A stretch of DNA of 42,590 nucleotides from an uncultured Lachnospiraceae bacterium (GTDB lineage Bacteria > Bacillota > Clostridia > Lachnospirales > Lachnospiraceae): positions 1-42,590 of the forward strand of contig CAMVHB010000016.1 in the NCBI GenBank assembly GCA_947167155.1. Direction: 5' to 3'. The stretch's first letter is position 1. The number at the start of each line of letters is the position of its first letter. The translations under genes were made by a program, and so were the position numbers. Shown here piece after piece: positions 24,117-33,675 of this stretch. A model generated the notes under the pieces. The model saw only the letters and a list, made by a program, of their open reading frames with translations. It did no database searches and was not told where the DNA came from.

Positions 24117-26900
24117 TTACGGCGTATGCCCCAAGCATCCTCTCAATTCAACAAAGCTGCCGCCGCTCTTTTCCCTGGTAACTACAATCTGTTTGTCGAT
24201 ACGGTCCTTGAGATCGGCAACATGAGATATGATCCCGACCAGGCGATTTCCTTCAATAAGTCCGGCAAGGGCCCTGTATGCCTGGTCAAGCGCCTCAGGA
24301 TCAAGAGAGCCAAATCCTTCATCTACAAACATCGTGTCAATCTGAATCCCGCCGGCAGATGACTGGATCTCATCCGATAGCCCCAATGCCAGAGACAATG
24401 ATGCCATAAACGACTCACCGCCTGACAATGTCTTTACACTTCGTTCGCTGCCGTTGTAATGATCGATAACATTCAGTTCCAATCCGCTCTGACTCTTTGT
24501 ATTGTCAGCCTCCTGCATCCTCACGAGTTCATACTGACCGGCAGACATGGCCATAAACCGCAGGTTTGCCCTGCTGATTATACGGTCAAAATACGTCATC
24601 TGAATGTAGGTCTCCAGCATGATCTTCTCTTTTCCGTTTAACCTGCCATTTGCAGTATCTGCCAGAGCCTTCATCCACTGGAGTTTTTTTTCTGTTACCG
24701 AAACTTCATCTGCTTTTTTCAAAATACCGTTACGGAGCCGTTCATTAACATCAATTCTGGACCTGACGGCATTTCCCCGGGAAATGCACTCCTCCTGTTC
24801 CCTGTCGAGCCTGTCCTTTTTGTCTTTTTCCTCATCAAGATCCACGGCTTTACTGTCATTGACAGTCTTTTTGTATCCCTCGATCTCTGCCTTCAGCCTG
24901 TCTACTGTTTTTTCCTTCTCTTTAAAGGCTCTGTCCGCCGCATCATATGCTTCCTGTATTTTTTTCGCCCCGGAGATCAATTTTTCAACTTCGTCTTTTG
25001 CGGCCTTTTTGCTCTCAAAAGAAAGGCCCTGTTTCAATTGTTGAAGCTGCCTGTCATTCTCTTTCAGTTTCGAATCGGCAGAAGCAGCCTCAGCTTTCAA
25101 CCTCTCTATGGAGTCTGAAGCATCTCTGATCTTTTCTTCTTTTTCGGGAATATCCTTCTCTAACTTCTCCTTATGCCTTAATCGGGCTCTGACCTCTTCA
25201 AGCGCCCCTTCGGTCTTCCTTCTTTCCTCTTCACATTTTCTGCAGGCGTCTTTCAGCAACTTACAGGCTTCATCGGGATCATCTGTTTTCAGCTGTTTCT
25301 TCACACGTTCCTTTATGCGTTTCTCTTTTTCTTCCAATGCTTTCCTCAACCCGCTTGCTTCTGCTGCCGATGACTCACGCTCTTTTCTTGCCGTATCTGC
25401 TTTCTTCTTCGCATATTCCAGTTCTTTTTCCGTCGGGACCTCATCTGACAGATGCGCCGGACAGGGATGTGAGGTGGAACCGCAGACCGGGCATCTCTCT
25501 CCCTCCTTCAGCTTTTCAGCCAGAATACCCGCCTGACCATCACGGAATTTCTGCTCCATCACTTCATATTCTGCATTTATTTCATTAAATGCCTCATCCT
25601 TCTTCCGATATGATCTCTGTGCTTCCAGGAGAAAGTCTTTCTTGTCAAGATAATCGTCAAGCTCTTTCGAAAGCTCATCCAATGCTTCCGCTTCCGCATT
25701 GAGGTTAAAAAGCCTGCTTTTCATTTTTTCAGCTTCAGCAGCGGAATCCCTGATCAGGGACAATTCATTCTTGAGTTTTTCCAGAGTCTCCTGTTCTTTC
25801 CGCCTCCTCTTTTCCTCTCTGTCCAGACTGTCTGTTTTCTCTGTCCGTTCCTTCCTGGTTTTTTCCACTTCAGCATTCATCAGATCATAAGCGTCATAAT
25901 CCGGAAGCTCTTTCTCGAACCGGGCAGCCTGCTTCTGCATGGCATCTTTGCTTTTCAACTCTTCTTTTGCTTTATCAAATGCAATTTTCTTCTCCAGGAC
26001 CCCTGGCTCTTCTTTTTCCAGCAGTCTTTCTGCTTTTGCAAGCGCTTCTTTCGTTTTTTTGAGCGCTTCGGCGGCTCCTATTTCGTTATTTACTCTTTCA
26101 AGATCCTTGTTGATCGTTTCCAGTTCCTTATCAAGTTTTTCCTTTGAACTTTTGTCCCGCTCGATCAGTTTGTCTATAAGCTCTGCAACGGCCCCGGTTG
26201 TCATTTCCCCTGACATTGCTCTTTCAACATCAATGGACATCACATCATCACAGTCCACCTGAATGCCGTCGATGTACTGTCCGATACTCTTTCTGCCATC
26301 ATTAAGTTCTCCATACACGCTTCTCACTTCATCATCCAATCGTTTCTGCAGTGCACGGAAATTTCGGGTCTTGAATATTTTTCCGAAGATCTCCATTCTC
26401 TCCTTTGTATCGGCCAGAAGAAGTTTCATGAAGTCTCCCTGTGCAAGCATGGCGATCCGGGAAAACTGCTCTTTGTCAATGCCAAGCAAAGACTCAATTT
26501 CCTTTGTCACAGCCTTTGATTTTGTGATCACTTTTCCATCCGGAAGATCAAGCTGTGCATCAGCTGACTGTATGGTATATCCTTCACCCTTTTTCACCGG
26601 CCGCAGATATTCCGGATTTCGTTTTACCGTATATTCCTTCCCTGCATGTGAAAAACGCAGTTCCACTTCTGTTGGTGTATTTTCATATGCGTACTTTGAA
26701 CGCAGCATGGAAGCTTCACGATTTGTTCCGCTTGCTTCACCATACAGTGCAAAACAGATAGCATCAAAGATCGTTGTTTTTCCCGCGCCCGTGTCGCCTG
26801 TGATCAGATACAGACCCTTTTCACCAAGCTCTTCCATCGGGATCTCTGTAGATCCGGCATAAGGTCCGAATGCGGAAATCTTCAAGTTCAATGGTCTCAA
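24117..26900 (-). CDS. sbcC: Exonuclease subunit SbcC (Rad50-like SMC ATPase)
   Basis: ATPase/clamp subunit of the SbcCD nuclease that cuts hairpins and protein-blocked DNA ends. 927 residues: N-terminal ATPase lobe with FGPYAGSTEIP and Walker A GDTGAGKTT (about 37), long coiled-coil arms, zinc hook CPVCGSTSHPCP (about 472), second coil, then C-terminal lobe with signature TLSGGESFMASLSLALGLSD and Walker B TMFVDEGFGSLD (about 857). The start is the TTG at 26900, not an earlier TTG at 26915: GGGAGGG lies six bases upstream and the protein then begins MRPLNLKISAFGPY, as the family does. The TTG overlaps the sbcD stop (TTGA), so the two subunits are translationally coupled. Confidence 0.93.
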   Translation of the reverse strand: MRPLNLKISAFGPYAGSTEIPMEELGEKGLYLITGDTGAGKTTIFDAICFALYGEASGTNREASMLRSKYAYENTPTEVELRFSHAGKEYTVKRNPEYLRPVKKGEGYTIQSADAQLDLPDGKVITKSKAVTKEIESLLGIDKEQFSRIAMLAQGDFMKLLLADTKERMEIFGKIFKTRNFRALQKRLDDEVRSVYGELNDGRKSIGQYIDGIQVDCDDVMSIDVERAMSGEMTTGAVAELIDKLIERDKSSKEKLDKELETINKDLERVNNEIGAAEALKKTKEALAKAERLLEKEEPGVLEKKIAFDKAKEELKSKDAMQKQAARFEKELPDYDAYDLMNAEVEKTRKERTEKTDSLDREEKRRRKEQETLEKLKNELSLIRDSAAEAEKMKSRLFNLNAEAEALDELSKELDDYLDKKDFLLEAQRSYRKKDEAFNEINAEYEVMEQKFRDGQAGILAEKLKEGERCPVCGSTSHPCPAHLSDEVPTEKELEYAKKKADTARKERESSAAEASGLRKALEEKEKRIKERVKKQLKTDDPDEACKLLKDACRKCEEERRKTEGALEEVRARLRHKEKLEKDIPEKEEKIRDASDSIERLKAEAASADSKLKENDRQLQQLKQGLSFESKKAAKDEVEKLISGAKKIQEAYDAADRAFKEKEKTVDRLKAEIEGYKKTVNDSKAVDLDEEKDKKDRLDREQEECISRGNAVRSRIDVNERLRNGILKKADEVSVTEKKLQWMKALADTANGRLNGKEKIMLETYIQMTYFDRIISRANLRFMAMSAGQYELVRMQEADNTKSQSGLELNVIDHYNGSERSVKTLSGGESFMASLSLALGLSDEIQSSAGGIQIDTMFVDEGFGSLDPEALDQAYRALAGLIEGNRLVGIISHVADLKDRIDKQIVVTREKSGGSFVELRGCLGHTP

Positions 26901-28033
26901 TCCTGACCCTCCCAAACCGCTTCAATACACTTTAATGAAAATGCCCTTTGCTCGTCACTCATTCTGTCATTGTTCTGCTTTTCATAAAATTCTTCAAAAA
27001 GCTCGAGCGGCGTTTTTGATTCGACACTTTCTACACCACAGATCGTCTGTTGTTTTCCGGTGCGTTTGTTGTCGTAACTCAGTTTCATCAGATTTGGATA
27101 TATCCTGCGAAGTTTTCCTACCGCATCCACAACGTCATTTTCGTCAGTCAAAACCGCATGTATATAATCTTCTGTATCTGTGTTCCCGAGATTTTTCATT
27201 ACGGTAAGCTCTTCACAGGTTCCCCTGATCTCTCTCAGATCATGCTTCGGCACAAGGGGGATCTCCCCGATCTCCACATTTCCCTTTTCCCCGATCAAAA
27301 CGACCGTCACGCTTTTTACATGGTCTTTTTCCGAGAAGGAGTATTTCAGAGGTGTACCGCAATAACGGATCGTTTCCCGTTTGACACTCTGCTTTCCGTG
27401 GATGTGTCCAAGCGCCACATAGTCAAAGTCATCAAAAACATCTGCCGACACATTGTCCAATCCGCCAACAACGATCTCCTCCGACTCACATCTTTCTGCT
27501 CCGGTCACAAACTGATGAGCGATCAGGATGTTTCGCTCTTTCCTGTCCACATGCATTTGTTCTATAGCAACCCTGCATGCGTCAGTATAATCAGAGATCT
27601 CTTCCTCCGGAAAAATGTTCTTTACAATTGCCGGTTTGACAAACGGAAGCATATAAATATTTACCGCACCGTACTTATCGTTCATCCTGAAACACCTTGC
27701 CTCACCGTCATACACAGGCGAAAGATGGATCCCGGCCGCATCAACGAGAGCAGAGTGGTCTGAAAAACGGATGGCTGAATCATGATTTCCGCTGATCGCA
27801 AACACAGGGACCCTGTTTTCCGCCAGTCTGATCAGGAAATCATCCCACAGCTTCATTGCTTCCTCCGCAGGTACCGACCGGTCATAAACATCACCGGCGA
27901 TCAGTATCCCGTCAGGGTTCTGTTCTTTTACGATCGTTATTATTTCTTTCAGAATATACTTTTGATCTTCGATCATTGAAAACTCATTTACACGTTTCCC
28001 GAGATGCAGATCCGAAATATGTATGAACTTCAT
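26897..28033 (-). CDS. sbcD: Exonuclease subunit SbcD (Mre11-like nuclease)
   Basis: Mn-dependent nuclease subunit of SbcCD, 378 residues. Phosphoesterase motifs in order: ISDLHLGKRV (about 6-15), IAGDVYDRSVP, ISGNHDS, a later conserved LIAHQFV and ALGHIHGKQ. The SbcD C-terminal domain follows. The chosen start ATG 28033 gives MKFIHISDLHLG, the usual family N-terminus, and has GGGCGGTG close upstream; the frame is open to 28123 but those residues are atypical. It is divergent from the soluble HD-GYP-like gene across a gap of 196 bases and coupled to sbcC. Confidence 0.93.
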   Translation of the reverse strand: MKFIHISDLHLGKRVNEFSMIEDQKYILKEIITIVKEQNPDGILIAGDVYDRSVPAEEAMKLWDDFLIRLAENRVPVFAISGNHDSAIRFSDHSALVDAAGIHLSPVYDGEARCFRMNDKYGAVNIYMLPFVKPAIVKNIFPEEEISDYTDACRVAIEQMHVDRKERNILIAHQFVTGAERCESEEIVVGGLDNVSADVFDDFDYVALGHIHGKQSVKRETIRYCGTPLKYSFSEKDHVKSVTVVLIGEKGNVEIGEIPLVPKHDLREIRGTCEELTVMKNLGNTDTEDYIHAVLTDENDVVDAVGKLRRIYPNLMKLSYDNKRTGKQQTICGVESVESKTPLELFEEFYEKQNNDRMSDEQRAFSLKCIEAVWEGQD

Positions 28034-28146
28034 AGTCACCGCCCTGATAATAATCTTACACATTTTAAGGAAACACTGATCAAGTGCTTCCTGCGAGAAA
28101 ATCACAGTCATGGTCGTATACATCCGTCTTTTGTTACGATTCTTCT

Positions 28147-28175
28147 TTGAATGACGGCAAGTCTTATATTACAAT
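28147..28175 (+). promoter_or_regulatory. Sigma-A-type promoter for the soluble HD-GYP-like gene
   Basis: TTGAAT (28147-28152), a 17-base spacer and TACAAT (28170-28175). The leader to the ATG at 28230 would be about 48 bases. Confidence 0.7.
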
Positions 28176-28229
28176 ATGACGCGGATTAATCAAAGATTGG
28201 ATCAACGAAGTTGCGGAGGATTCACAGTG

Positions 28230-30125
28230 ATGGAAAAGGATCAGTATCTGACATTGTTTCAGCAATATACGAAGCGTATGAGGGAAATCAGGCTATTATC
28301 CACGCCTGATCTGAATGATATCAATAACGCGGATGAATATGAACGGGTTCTGATAGAGAATTTTTCAAGGATCGGAGAACTGGCCACGGAAAACCGGAAG
28401 GTGATCAATGATGTGCTGAAGCCGATGATCTCTGCGGATGTAGAACTGACGGATGAAATGCGTGAGATGCTTCAACAGTTTGACAAACTTCTTGTTGACG
28501 AGGATTCCATGGAGGAGGTGGATGTCCATCTTTCCGAGATCATAAACAGGATCCTGACCGAGCATGAACTCATGGTTGACGAAGATGATGACGAAAACGA
28601 AAAAGTGCTCGCCATGGGAAAGAAGGTGAAAAGGGATTATTTTCTGATCTCTGCCCTGACAAGATATGACAGCGATGAGCTGGAGGAGACCCGAAGGCAG
28701 GCGATTGAAAACAGAAACGCACTGGCAGGTTATCTTAAAAAGGATGCCTTTTCTCGCTTAAACGAAGAAGCAAAGGGCGCGGCACTACAGTTTTCCCTTA
28801 TGGGGGCACTTCTGTACGAGAGCAATTATTATGCAATGCCGGATTCCTGGTGGGATGAGTGTATTTCAATCCTTGATCAGGCAGCGGATATCTATAAGGA
28901 TCCGTTTTTCCGGGAGCAGTTTCCGGGCCATGATTGGGAAACGTACAGATTCCGGATCTACTACTACGGCAGTTTTCTTGCATATTCCTTTATCCCGAGG
29001 CATGTGGCGGAAAAGGTTTATGTTTACGCTGATAAAGCAGTCGATTTTCTTCTGCACAATGACAATGAGAATATCAGAGCGGCTGTGAATGTGCAGCAGG
29101 AAAAGGATCTTCGGTACATGGCCTCGGTAATCGCGGGTTATACACCGGCAAGAGAAGCCTGTGATCTTTTTTTCAGTGCTTACGAAGCAAGGGACAAAGA
29201 GGATTATTCATTGACAGGTATCAACGAAAATCTGGATACCCCGTCGATGTATCTGAACACTGCGAAGATGACAAATCTCAAGCTTACTGAAATGGACTTT
29301 GACAGATATAATCAGATAGAAAGAGATGTCCTTGACTATATTTATAATATCCCGAAACAGAGCAGCGTTTATATGAAATGCGTGACACTGCTTACGAACT
29401 TTCCGCAGTACTTTCAGGAAACTCCCGGCGCTCTGACAATGGAAGAATTCTGTATCAAGGCCTTTGCTGCAGTACACCCGCCTACTTATGTTCATGTCAA
29501 TATGGTGGCAAGGTTCGCGGAATGTATGGCGCGTCATCTCCTTGACAGCAATCCGGAGCTCTTCATAGGCTTTCCGGGATGCGATACTGCAGATCAGGTT
29601 GTTTCAAAAAAGGAGGCGATACTTTTCTACACGTACCATTCCGCCCTATGTCATGATCTGGGAAAATTGTTTATCGTGGATGTCGTATCCATGTATGGAC
29701 GAAATCTTCTGGATGATGAATTTTCAATGATAAAGAGCCATCCTGTAACCGGTGCGCGTATTGCATCCATGCACGCATCCACCCGTGATTATGTGGACGT
29801 GATCAAGGGGCATCATCTGTGGTATGACTGTTCCAGGGGGTATCCGGCAGGCTTTGACACAAAAAAGAGTCCTTACAAGACGATCATTGATATCGTGCTG
29901 GCAGCAGACTGCCTGGATGCGGCAACAGATACAGTCGGGCGCAGCTATAATAAAGGCAAGACCTTTGATGATTATGAAAACGAGATCAAAGAGGGGGCAG
30001 GAACACACTATGCGCCTTTCCTCGTGGAACTTTTCAGCCGGCCGGAAGTAAGGACGGATATTATTTATCTTCTGGGTGAGGGACGCAACAAGATGTACAG
30101 GGAACTATATATGCTTTTGAAATAA
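28230..30125 (+). CDS. Soluble HD-GYP-like protein with large helical N-terminal domain
   Basis: A 631-residue cytoplasmic protein without signal peptide or membrane helix. Residues about 1-420 are helical, partly acidic (VDEDDDENEK near 115) and possibly TPR-like; no known domain is clear. Residues about 425-630 resemble HD-GYP: HVNMVARFAE for the first His, SALCHDLGKLF with an intact HD (about 475), SHPVTGARIA, and GHHLWYDCSRGYP (about 529). In the last, the usual HHExxDGxGYP has Leu instead of Glu and the Gly after Asp is Cys. Metal binding seems mostly possible, while c-di-GMP specificity is uncertain. GGAGG ten bases before ATG 28230 sets the start; a GTG three bases earlier is an alternative. 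The chemoreceptor downstream has its own promoter. Confidence 0.75.
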   Translation: MEKDQYLTLFQQYTKRMREIRLLSTPDLNDINNADEYERVLIENFSRIGELATENRKVINDVLKPMISADVELTDEMREMLQQFDKLLVDEDSMEEVDVHLSEIINRILTEHELMVDEDDDENEKVLAMGKKVKRDYFLISALTRYDSDELEETRRQAIENRNALAGYLKKDAFSRLNEEAKGAALQFSLMGALLYESNYYAMPDSWWDECISILDQAADIYKDPFFREQFPGHDWETYRFRIYYYGSFLAYSFIPRHVAEKVYVYADKAVDFLLHNDNENIRAAVNVQQEKDLRYMASVIAGYTPAREACDLFFSAYEARDKEDYSLTGINENLDTPSMYLNTAKMTNLKLTEMDFDRYNQIERDVLDYIYNIPKQSSVYMKCVTLLTNFPQYFQETPGALTMEEFCIKAFAAVHPPTYVHVNMVARFAECMARHLLDSNPELFIGFPGCDTADQVVSKKEAILFYTYHSALCHDLGKLFIVDVVSMYGRNLLDDEFSMIKSHPVTGARIASMHASTRDYVDVIKGHHLWYDCSRGYPAGFDTKKSPYKTIIDIVLAADCLDAATDTVGRSYNKGKTFDDYENEIKEGAGTHYAPFLVELFSRPEVRTDIIYLLGEGRNKMYRELYMLLK

Positions 30126-30145
30126 ACGGATATCTATGGTAGAAT
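30117..30145 (+). promoter_or_regulatory. Promoter for the second chemoreceptor, overlapping the end of the HD-GYP-like gene
   Basis: TTGAAA (30117-30122), a 17-base spacer and TAGAAT (30140-30145) with TGG before it as an extended -10. The -35 lies across the stop codon of the preceding gene. It is of sigma-A type, not the flagellar sigma-28 type. Confidence 0.7.
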
Positions 30146-30181
30146 AAGAACCACGTGTCTGTTTTATTAGGAGGGCATATG

Positions 30182-32404
30182 ATGAGAGAGAGAAATTCAG
30201 AAAGAAAGAAGGGTGATCGAAAAGGGCTTGGCATTCAGGCCAGGCTGATACTGATGATAGTACCGATAGTACTTGTCTCACTGCTGATAGTTGCGGTCAT
30301 CAGTGCACAGATGTCGGCAAGTGCCATAGCCAGCGAGGTTTCAAACACCATGGAAGCACAGCTTTCCGGCAATACCAATGATGTTGACGGAACACTCGAG
30401 ACCATCAGGCGTACAGCTGAGGAGCTTTCAATTTTCGTGGGCAATACTTATAAGGATACCGATATGGCTACCTATGCAAAGCTTTTTTCCGATACGGTCA
30501 AACATGACAGCCGGATCAGAGGCAGCGGTATCTGGTTTGAGCCGAATGTCTATACCGGGGATCCAAAGTATGCCGGGGAGAAATATGTAGGTCCTTACTG
30601 GTATGCTGACGGAAATGACGTCGTAGAGGACTGGGAGTATTCCAACGCCGACTACGACTACTTCGTTCAGGAATATTATACAAATGCAAAAGCGATGAGC
30701 AAAAACGATGCCGTGATCACCGACCCGTATTACGACCCTTCATCCGATTCTGTCATGGCAAGCTGTTCCGCTCCGATCTTCAATGCTCAAAATCAATACA
30801 TTGGATGTATCACCGTAGACCTGTCTCTTGAGACCATCTCGGATATCATCAGCAGTATCAAGGTAGGACAGAATGGATATGCCATACTGACTATGGGTGA
30901 CGGTACGTATATCTATACCAAAGATCCCGAAAAAGTCACGAACGCCTTAAACATCGCCAATGATACCGGGATAAACGCCATTGCCTCCAAAGTCATCGGG
31001 AGCGAGAGCGGTCAGACAGAGTTCACTTCGTCAGAAGGAAAAATGAGAGTATACTACTCGACCATGCCGGAGGTTGGCTGGAAGCTTCTCCTCCTTCTTC
31101 CTGACAGAGAGGTGTTCAGCGTCGCTCAAAGGATGATGCTCATTATCATTATCATAGCGGTTGTCGCTATTCTTATCACATCGATTTTGATCTTCTTCAT
31201 CGCAAAGGGAATTGCCAGACCGATCGTGAGGGTAAAGGAGTTTGCAAAGGATCTTGCAAGCGGAGACTTCACAGTGTCAAAGATCGCGGTCGGCAGGAGC
31301 GACGAGATCGGACAGATGTCGGAATCGCTCAATGAGATGTATGAGAGCAACAGTGAGGTCATACGAAATATCTCGATCGGTTCCAATGAGGTAAGCGATT
31401 CATCCGAGAATCTTTACAATGTAGCCAGTGATCTGGCAGACAGATTTGAAAGCATCAGGACATCAATGGTCAAGGTCAATGATGCCATGACAAATACCGG
31501 GGCGGCAACAGAGCAGGTGTCTGCATCAGCAAATGAGGTTAATGCTTCAGTACAGAAACTCGCTGAGGAGACTGAAGCGACCAAGGGCGAAGTTGAGAAG
31601 ATACTGTCGCGCGCAGCCCAGATAGAAAAAGACAGCCAGTCCTCCTGCGATAATGCGATCTCCATTGCCGAGACCAGAGGACGTGAATTGGAAGAGGCCA
31701 GCAAACAGGCAGAAGTCATCAAAGAGATAGGAACCCTGGCAGATTCAATAGCCGACATCGCCAGCCAGATCAATCTGCTTTCACTTAATGCCTCTATTGA
31801 GGCCGCCCGTGCCGGTGAACATGGACGTGGATTTGCGGTTGTCGCGTCAGAGATCAACAATCTGGCTGTGGAAACTGCACAGGCTGTCGACAGGATCCAG
31901 GATACCATAGCGAAGATCCAGGAAGCCTTTACTTCACTGGATCGAAGCTCAGGAGAACTTCTGACCTTCGTAAAGGAGACAGTCACACCCGATTACGAAA
32001 ACTTCATCAACATCGGTCGCCAGTACGGAGAGGATGCGAAATCCTTCGGTTCCCTTACGGAGCAGACCTCCGAAATGGTAGGATATATCAGAGAGTCCAT
32101 GGAGCAGGTAAATGCTGCTGTTTCATCTATAGCAGAAAGCGCTACAGAGACCGCGGAATCCTCATCCGAAGTTACTGAGACTGTAGAAGAGGTATCCGAT
32201 ATGGTCGGAAATATTTCCGATCTGGCTGAAAAGCAGCAGAGCGTTTCTTCAAACCTCAACGATATCGTTCGTTCCTTCAAGCTTGATATGGACCAAGCAA
32301 AGGCGGATGTGAAAAGCGCAATGAAGAACGCTCAGAAAATAGCCGAAAATGCTGAAAAAGAGGCTGCCCGGGCAAGGGAAGAAGCCGGAAAAGCAAACAG
32401 ATAA
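30182..32404 (+). CDS. Methyl-accepting chemotaxis protein with dCache domain and charged C-terminal tail
   Basis: A 740-residue chemoreceptor. A basic N-terminus, helix 1 (about 21-43), dCache_1 sensor (about 48-308; SGIWFEPNVY, DPYYDPSSDSVMASCSAPIF and YIGCITVDLSLE are typical), helix 2 (about 316-342), HAMP (about 343-396) and signalling domain (about 420-690). The tip reads [20 protein letters not shown] and [13 protein letters not shown] (about 525-560). After the coil, about 40 residues of alternating Ala, Lys and Glu form a flexible or helical tail with no CheR-binding pentapeptide. AGGAGGG lies six to seven bases before ATG 30182; an ATG just before it (30179) is also possible. Ligand unknown. 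Confidence 0.92.
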   Translation: MRERNSERKKGDRKGLGIQARLILMIVPIVLVSLLIVAVISAQMSASAIASEVSNTMEAQLSGNTNDVDGTLETIRRTAEELSIFVGNTYKDTDMATYAKLFSDTVKHDSRIRGSGIWFEPNVYTGDPKYAGEKYVGPYWYADGNDVVEDWEYSNADYDYFVQEYYTNAKAMSKNDAVITDPYYDPSSDSVMASCSAPIFNAQNQYIGCITVDLSLETISDIISSIKVGQNGYAILTMGDGTYIYTKDPEKVTNALNIANDTGINAIASKVIGSESGQTEFTSSEGKMRVYYSTMPEVGWKLLLLLPDREVFSVAQRMMLIIIIIAVVAILITSILIFFIAKGIARPIVRVKEFAKDLASGDFTVSKIAVGRSDEIGQMSESLNEMYESNSEVIRNISIGSNEVSDSSENLYNVASDLADRFESIRTSMVKVNDAMTNTGAATEQVSASANEVNASVQKLAEETEATKGEVEKILSRAAQIEKDSQSSCDNAISIAETRGRELEEASKQAEVIKEIGTLADSIADIASQINLLSLNASIEAARAGEHGRGFAVVASEINNLAVETAQAVDRIQDTIAKIQEAFTSLDRSSGELLTFVKETVTPDYENFINIGRQYGEDAKSFGSLTEQTSEMVGYIRESMEQVNAAVSSIAESATETAESSSEVTETVEEVSDMVGNISDLAEKQQSVSSNLNDIVRSFKLDMDQAKADVKSAMKNAQKIAENAEKEAARAREEAGKANR

Positions 32405-32426
32405 GATCAGAAACAGAGGAACCAAA

Positions 32427-32455
32427 AAATAGCCTGCCACTTCGGCAGGCTATTT
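32427..32455. terminator. Terminator between the chemoreceptor and the aldo/keto reductase
   Basis: A 12-bp perfect stem AAATAGCCTGCC / GGCAGGCTATTT with a 5-base loop, 22 bases after the chemoreceptor stop and before the convergent gene's end. A and T runs flank it, so it can serve both strands. Confidence 0.75.
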
Positions 32456-32492
32456 GCATTCGTGAGATCACTTCATCCTCTCAGCAGCGTCA

Positions 32493-33635
32493 TCAGGAAA
32501 ATTTTGAAGCCACAAGTTTCAGATTCTTTCTTATGGGAAGATGCTGCGGACAGATCTTTTCGCACTTGCCGCATTCTATGCAGTCATCAGCCCTTCCATG
32601 TGTCTCTGCGAGTCTGTCATAATATTCCTTCTGCGGTGTAAAGCCCTTCCCCTCATATTCCTGGAGCTCGGCATTGTAGAGAGAAAAGTATTTGGGAATG
32701 GGAATGTTTTTGGGACAGCCGTCCACGCAGTATTCACAGGCTGTGCATGGGATTGCTATGCTTGAGTTGATGATATTTGTCGCCTGCTTTATGAGCTCCA
32801 TCTCTTCTTCATTGAGCGGGACAAAATCCTTCATATAGCCTGTATTGTCCTTCATCATGGCCATGTTGCCCATACCGGAAAGAACCATTTTGACATTCGG
32901 CTGGCTCGCAGCAAATCTGATGGCCCAGGATGCGACCGACATCTCCGGCGAATGTTCCTTGAACAGCCTTTCAACCGCCGGCACCACGTTTGACAGCGTA
33001 CCGCCTTTGACAGGCTCCATTACTATCACGGGTTTAGAGTGCTTCACACACACTTCATAGCACTTCCTTGACTGTATCGCCTCGCTCTCCCAGTCAAGAT
33101 AATTAAGCTGAAGCTGAACGAATTCAACCTCGGGATGCTCCGTAAGTATCCGATCAAGAAGCTCTGCCCTGTCATGATAAGAAAAGCCCATATGCCTTAC
33201 ATATCCGGCCTTCTTCTTGTCCGCAAGCCATTCAAAGCACCCGAATTTCTGATACTTCTTGTAATGATCCTCTCCAAGGTCATGAAGAAGATAATAGTCA
33301 AAGTAATCCACCCTCGTCTTCTCAAGCTGGGTCTCGAAAATCTTCTCCCTCTCTTCTTCGTTATTAAAAAAACCGCAGTGAAGCTTGGTCGCCAGGGTAA
33401 ACCCGTCTCTTTTGTGCCTGCTTACAAGAGCCTCACCTGCTGCATCCTCGCTCTTTGATTCACAGTACATCCAGGCCGTATCAAAGTAAGTAAATCCCTC
33501 GGAAATGAAGTGATCCACCATCTTTTTGGTAAGCTCGATATCGATCTTTCCAAACTTTCCGCTTTCAGAAAGCTCCGGAAGACGCATAAGTCCAAAACCG
33601 AGTCTCTTTGTGTTTTCTCCGAAAATATTTTCCAT
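32493..33635 (-). CDS. Aldo/keto reductase with C-terminal 4Fe-4S ferredoxin-like domain
   Basis: A 380-residue oxidoreductase of the clostridial aldo/keto reductase plus ferredoxin type. The N-terminal barrel (about 1-280) has GFGLMRLP, YFDTAWMY with the catalytic Asp/Tyr region, ATKLHCG for the Lys, and the pattern VQLQLNYLDWE. The C-terminal part holds two Cys clusters: CTACEYCVDGCPKNIPIP (about 297) and CIECGKCEKICPQHLPI (about 350), sufficient for two 4Fe-4S clusters. It is likely an NAD(P)H- or ferredoxin-linked carbonyl reductase; substrate unknown. It begins 40 bases after a paralogue (33676-34809) on the same strand, so the two are probably co-transcribed. Confidence 0.9.
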   Translation of the reverse strand: MENIFGENTKRLGFGLMRLPELSESGKFGKIDIELTKKMVDHFISEGFTYFDTAWMYCESKSEDAAGEALVSRHKRDGFTLATKLHCGFFNNEEEREKIFETQLEKTRVDYFDYYLLHDLGEDHYKKYQKFGCFEWLADKKKAGYVRHMGFSYHDRAELLDRILTEHPEVEFVQLQLNYLDWESEAIQSRKCYEVCVKHSKPVIVMEPVKGGTLSNVVPAVERLFKEHSPEMSVASWAIRFAASQPNVKMVLSGMGNMAMMKDNTGYMKDFVPLNEEEMELIKQATNIINSSIAIPCTACEYCVDGCPKNIPIPKYFSLYNAELQEYEGKGFTPQKEYYDRLAETHGRADDCIECGKCEKICPQHLPIRKNLKLVASKFS

Positions 33636-33675
33636 GTTTCCCCCTCTCTTTCTTAAGCTCTGTCAGTTGTTTCTA

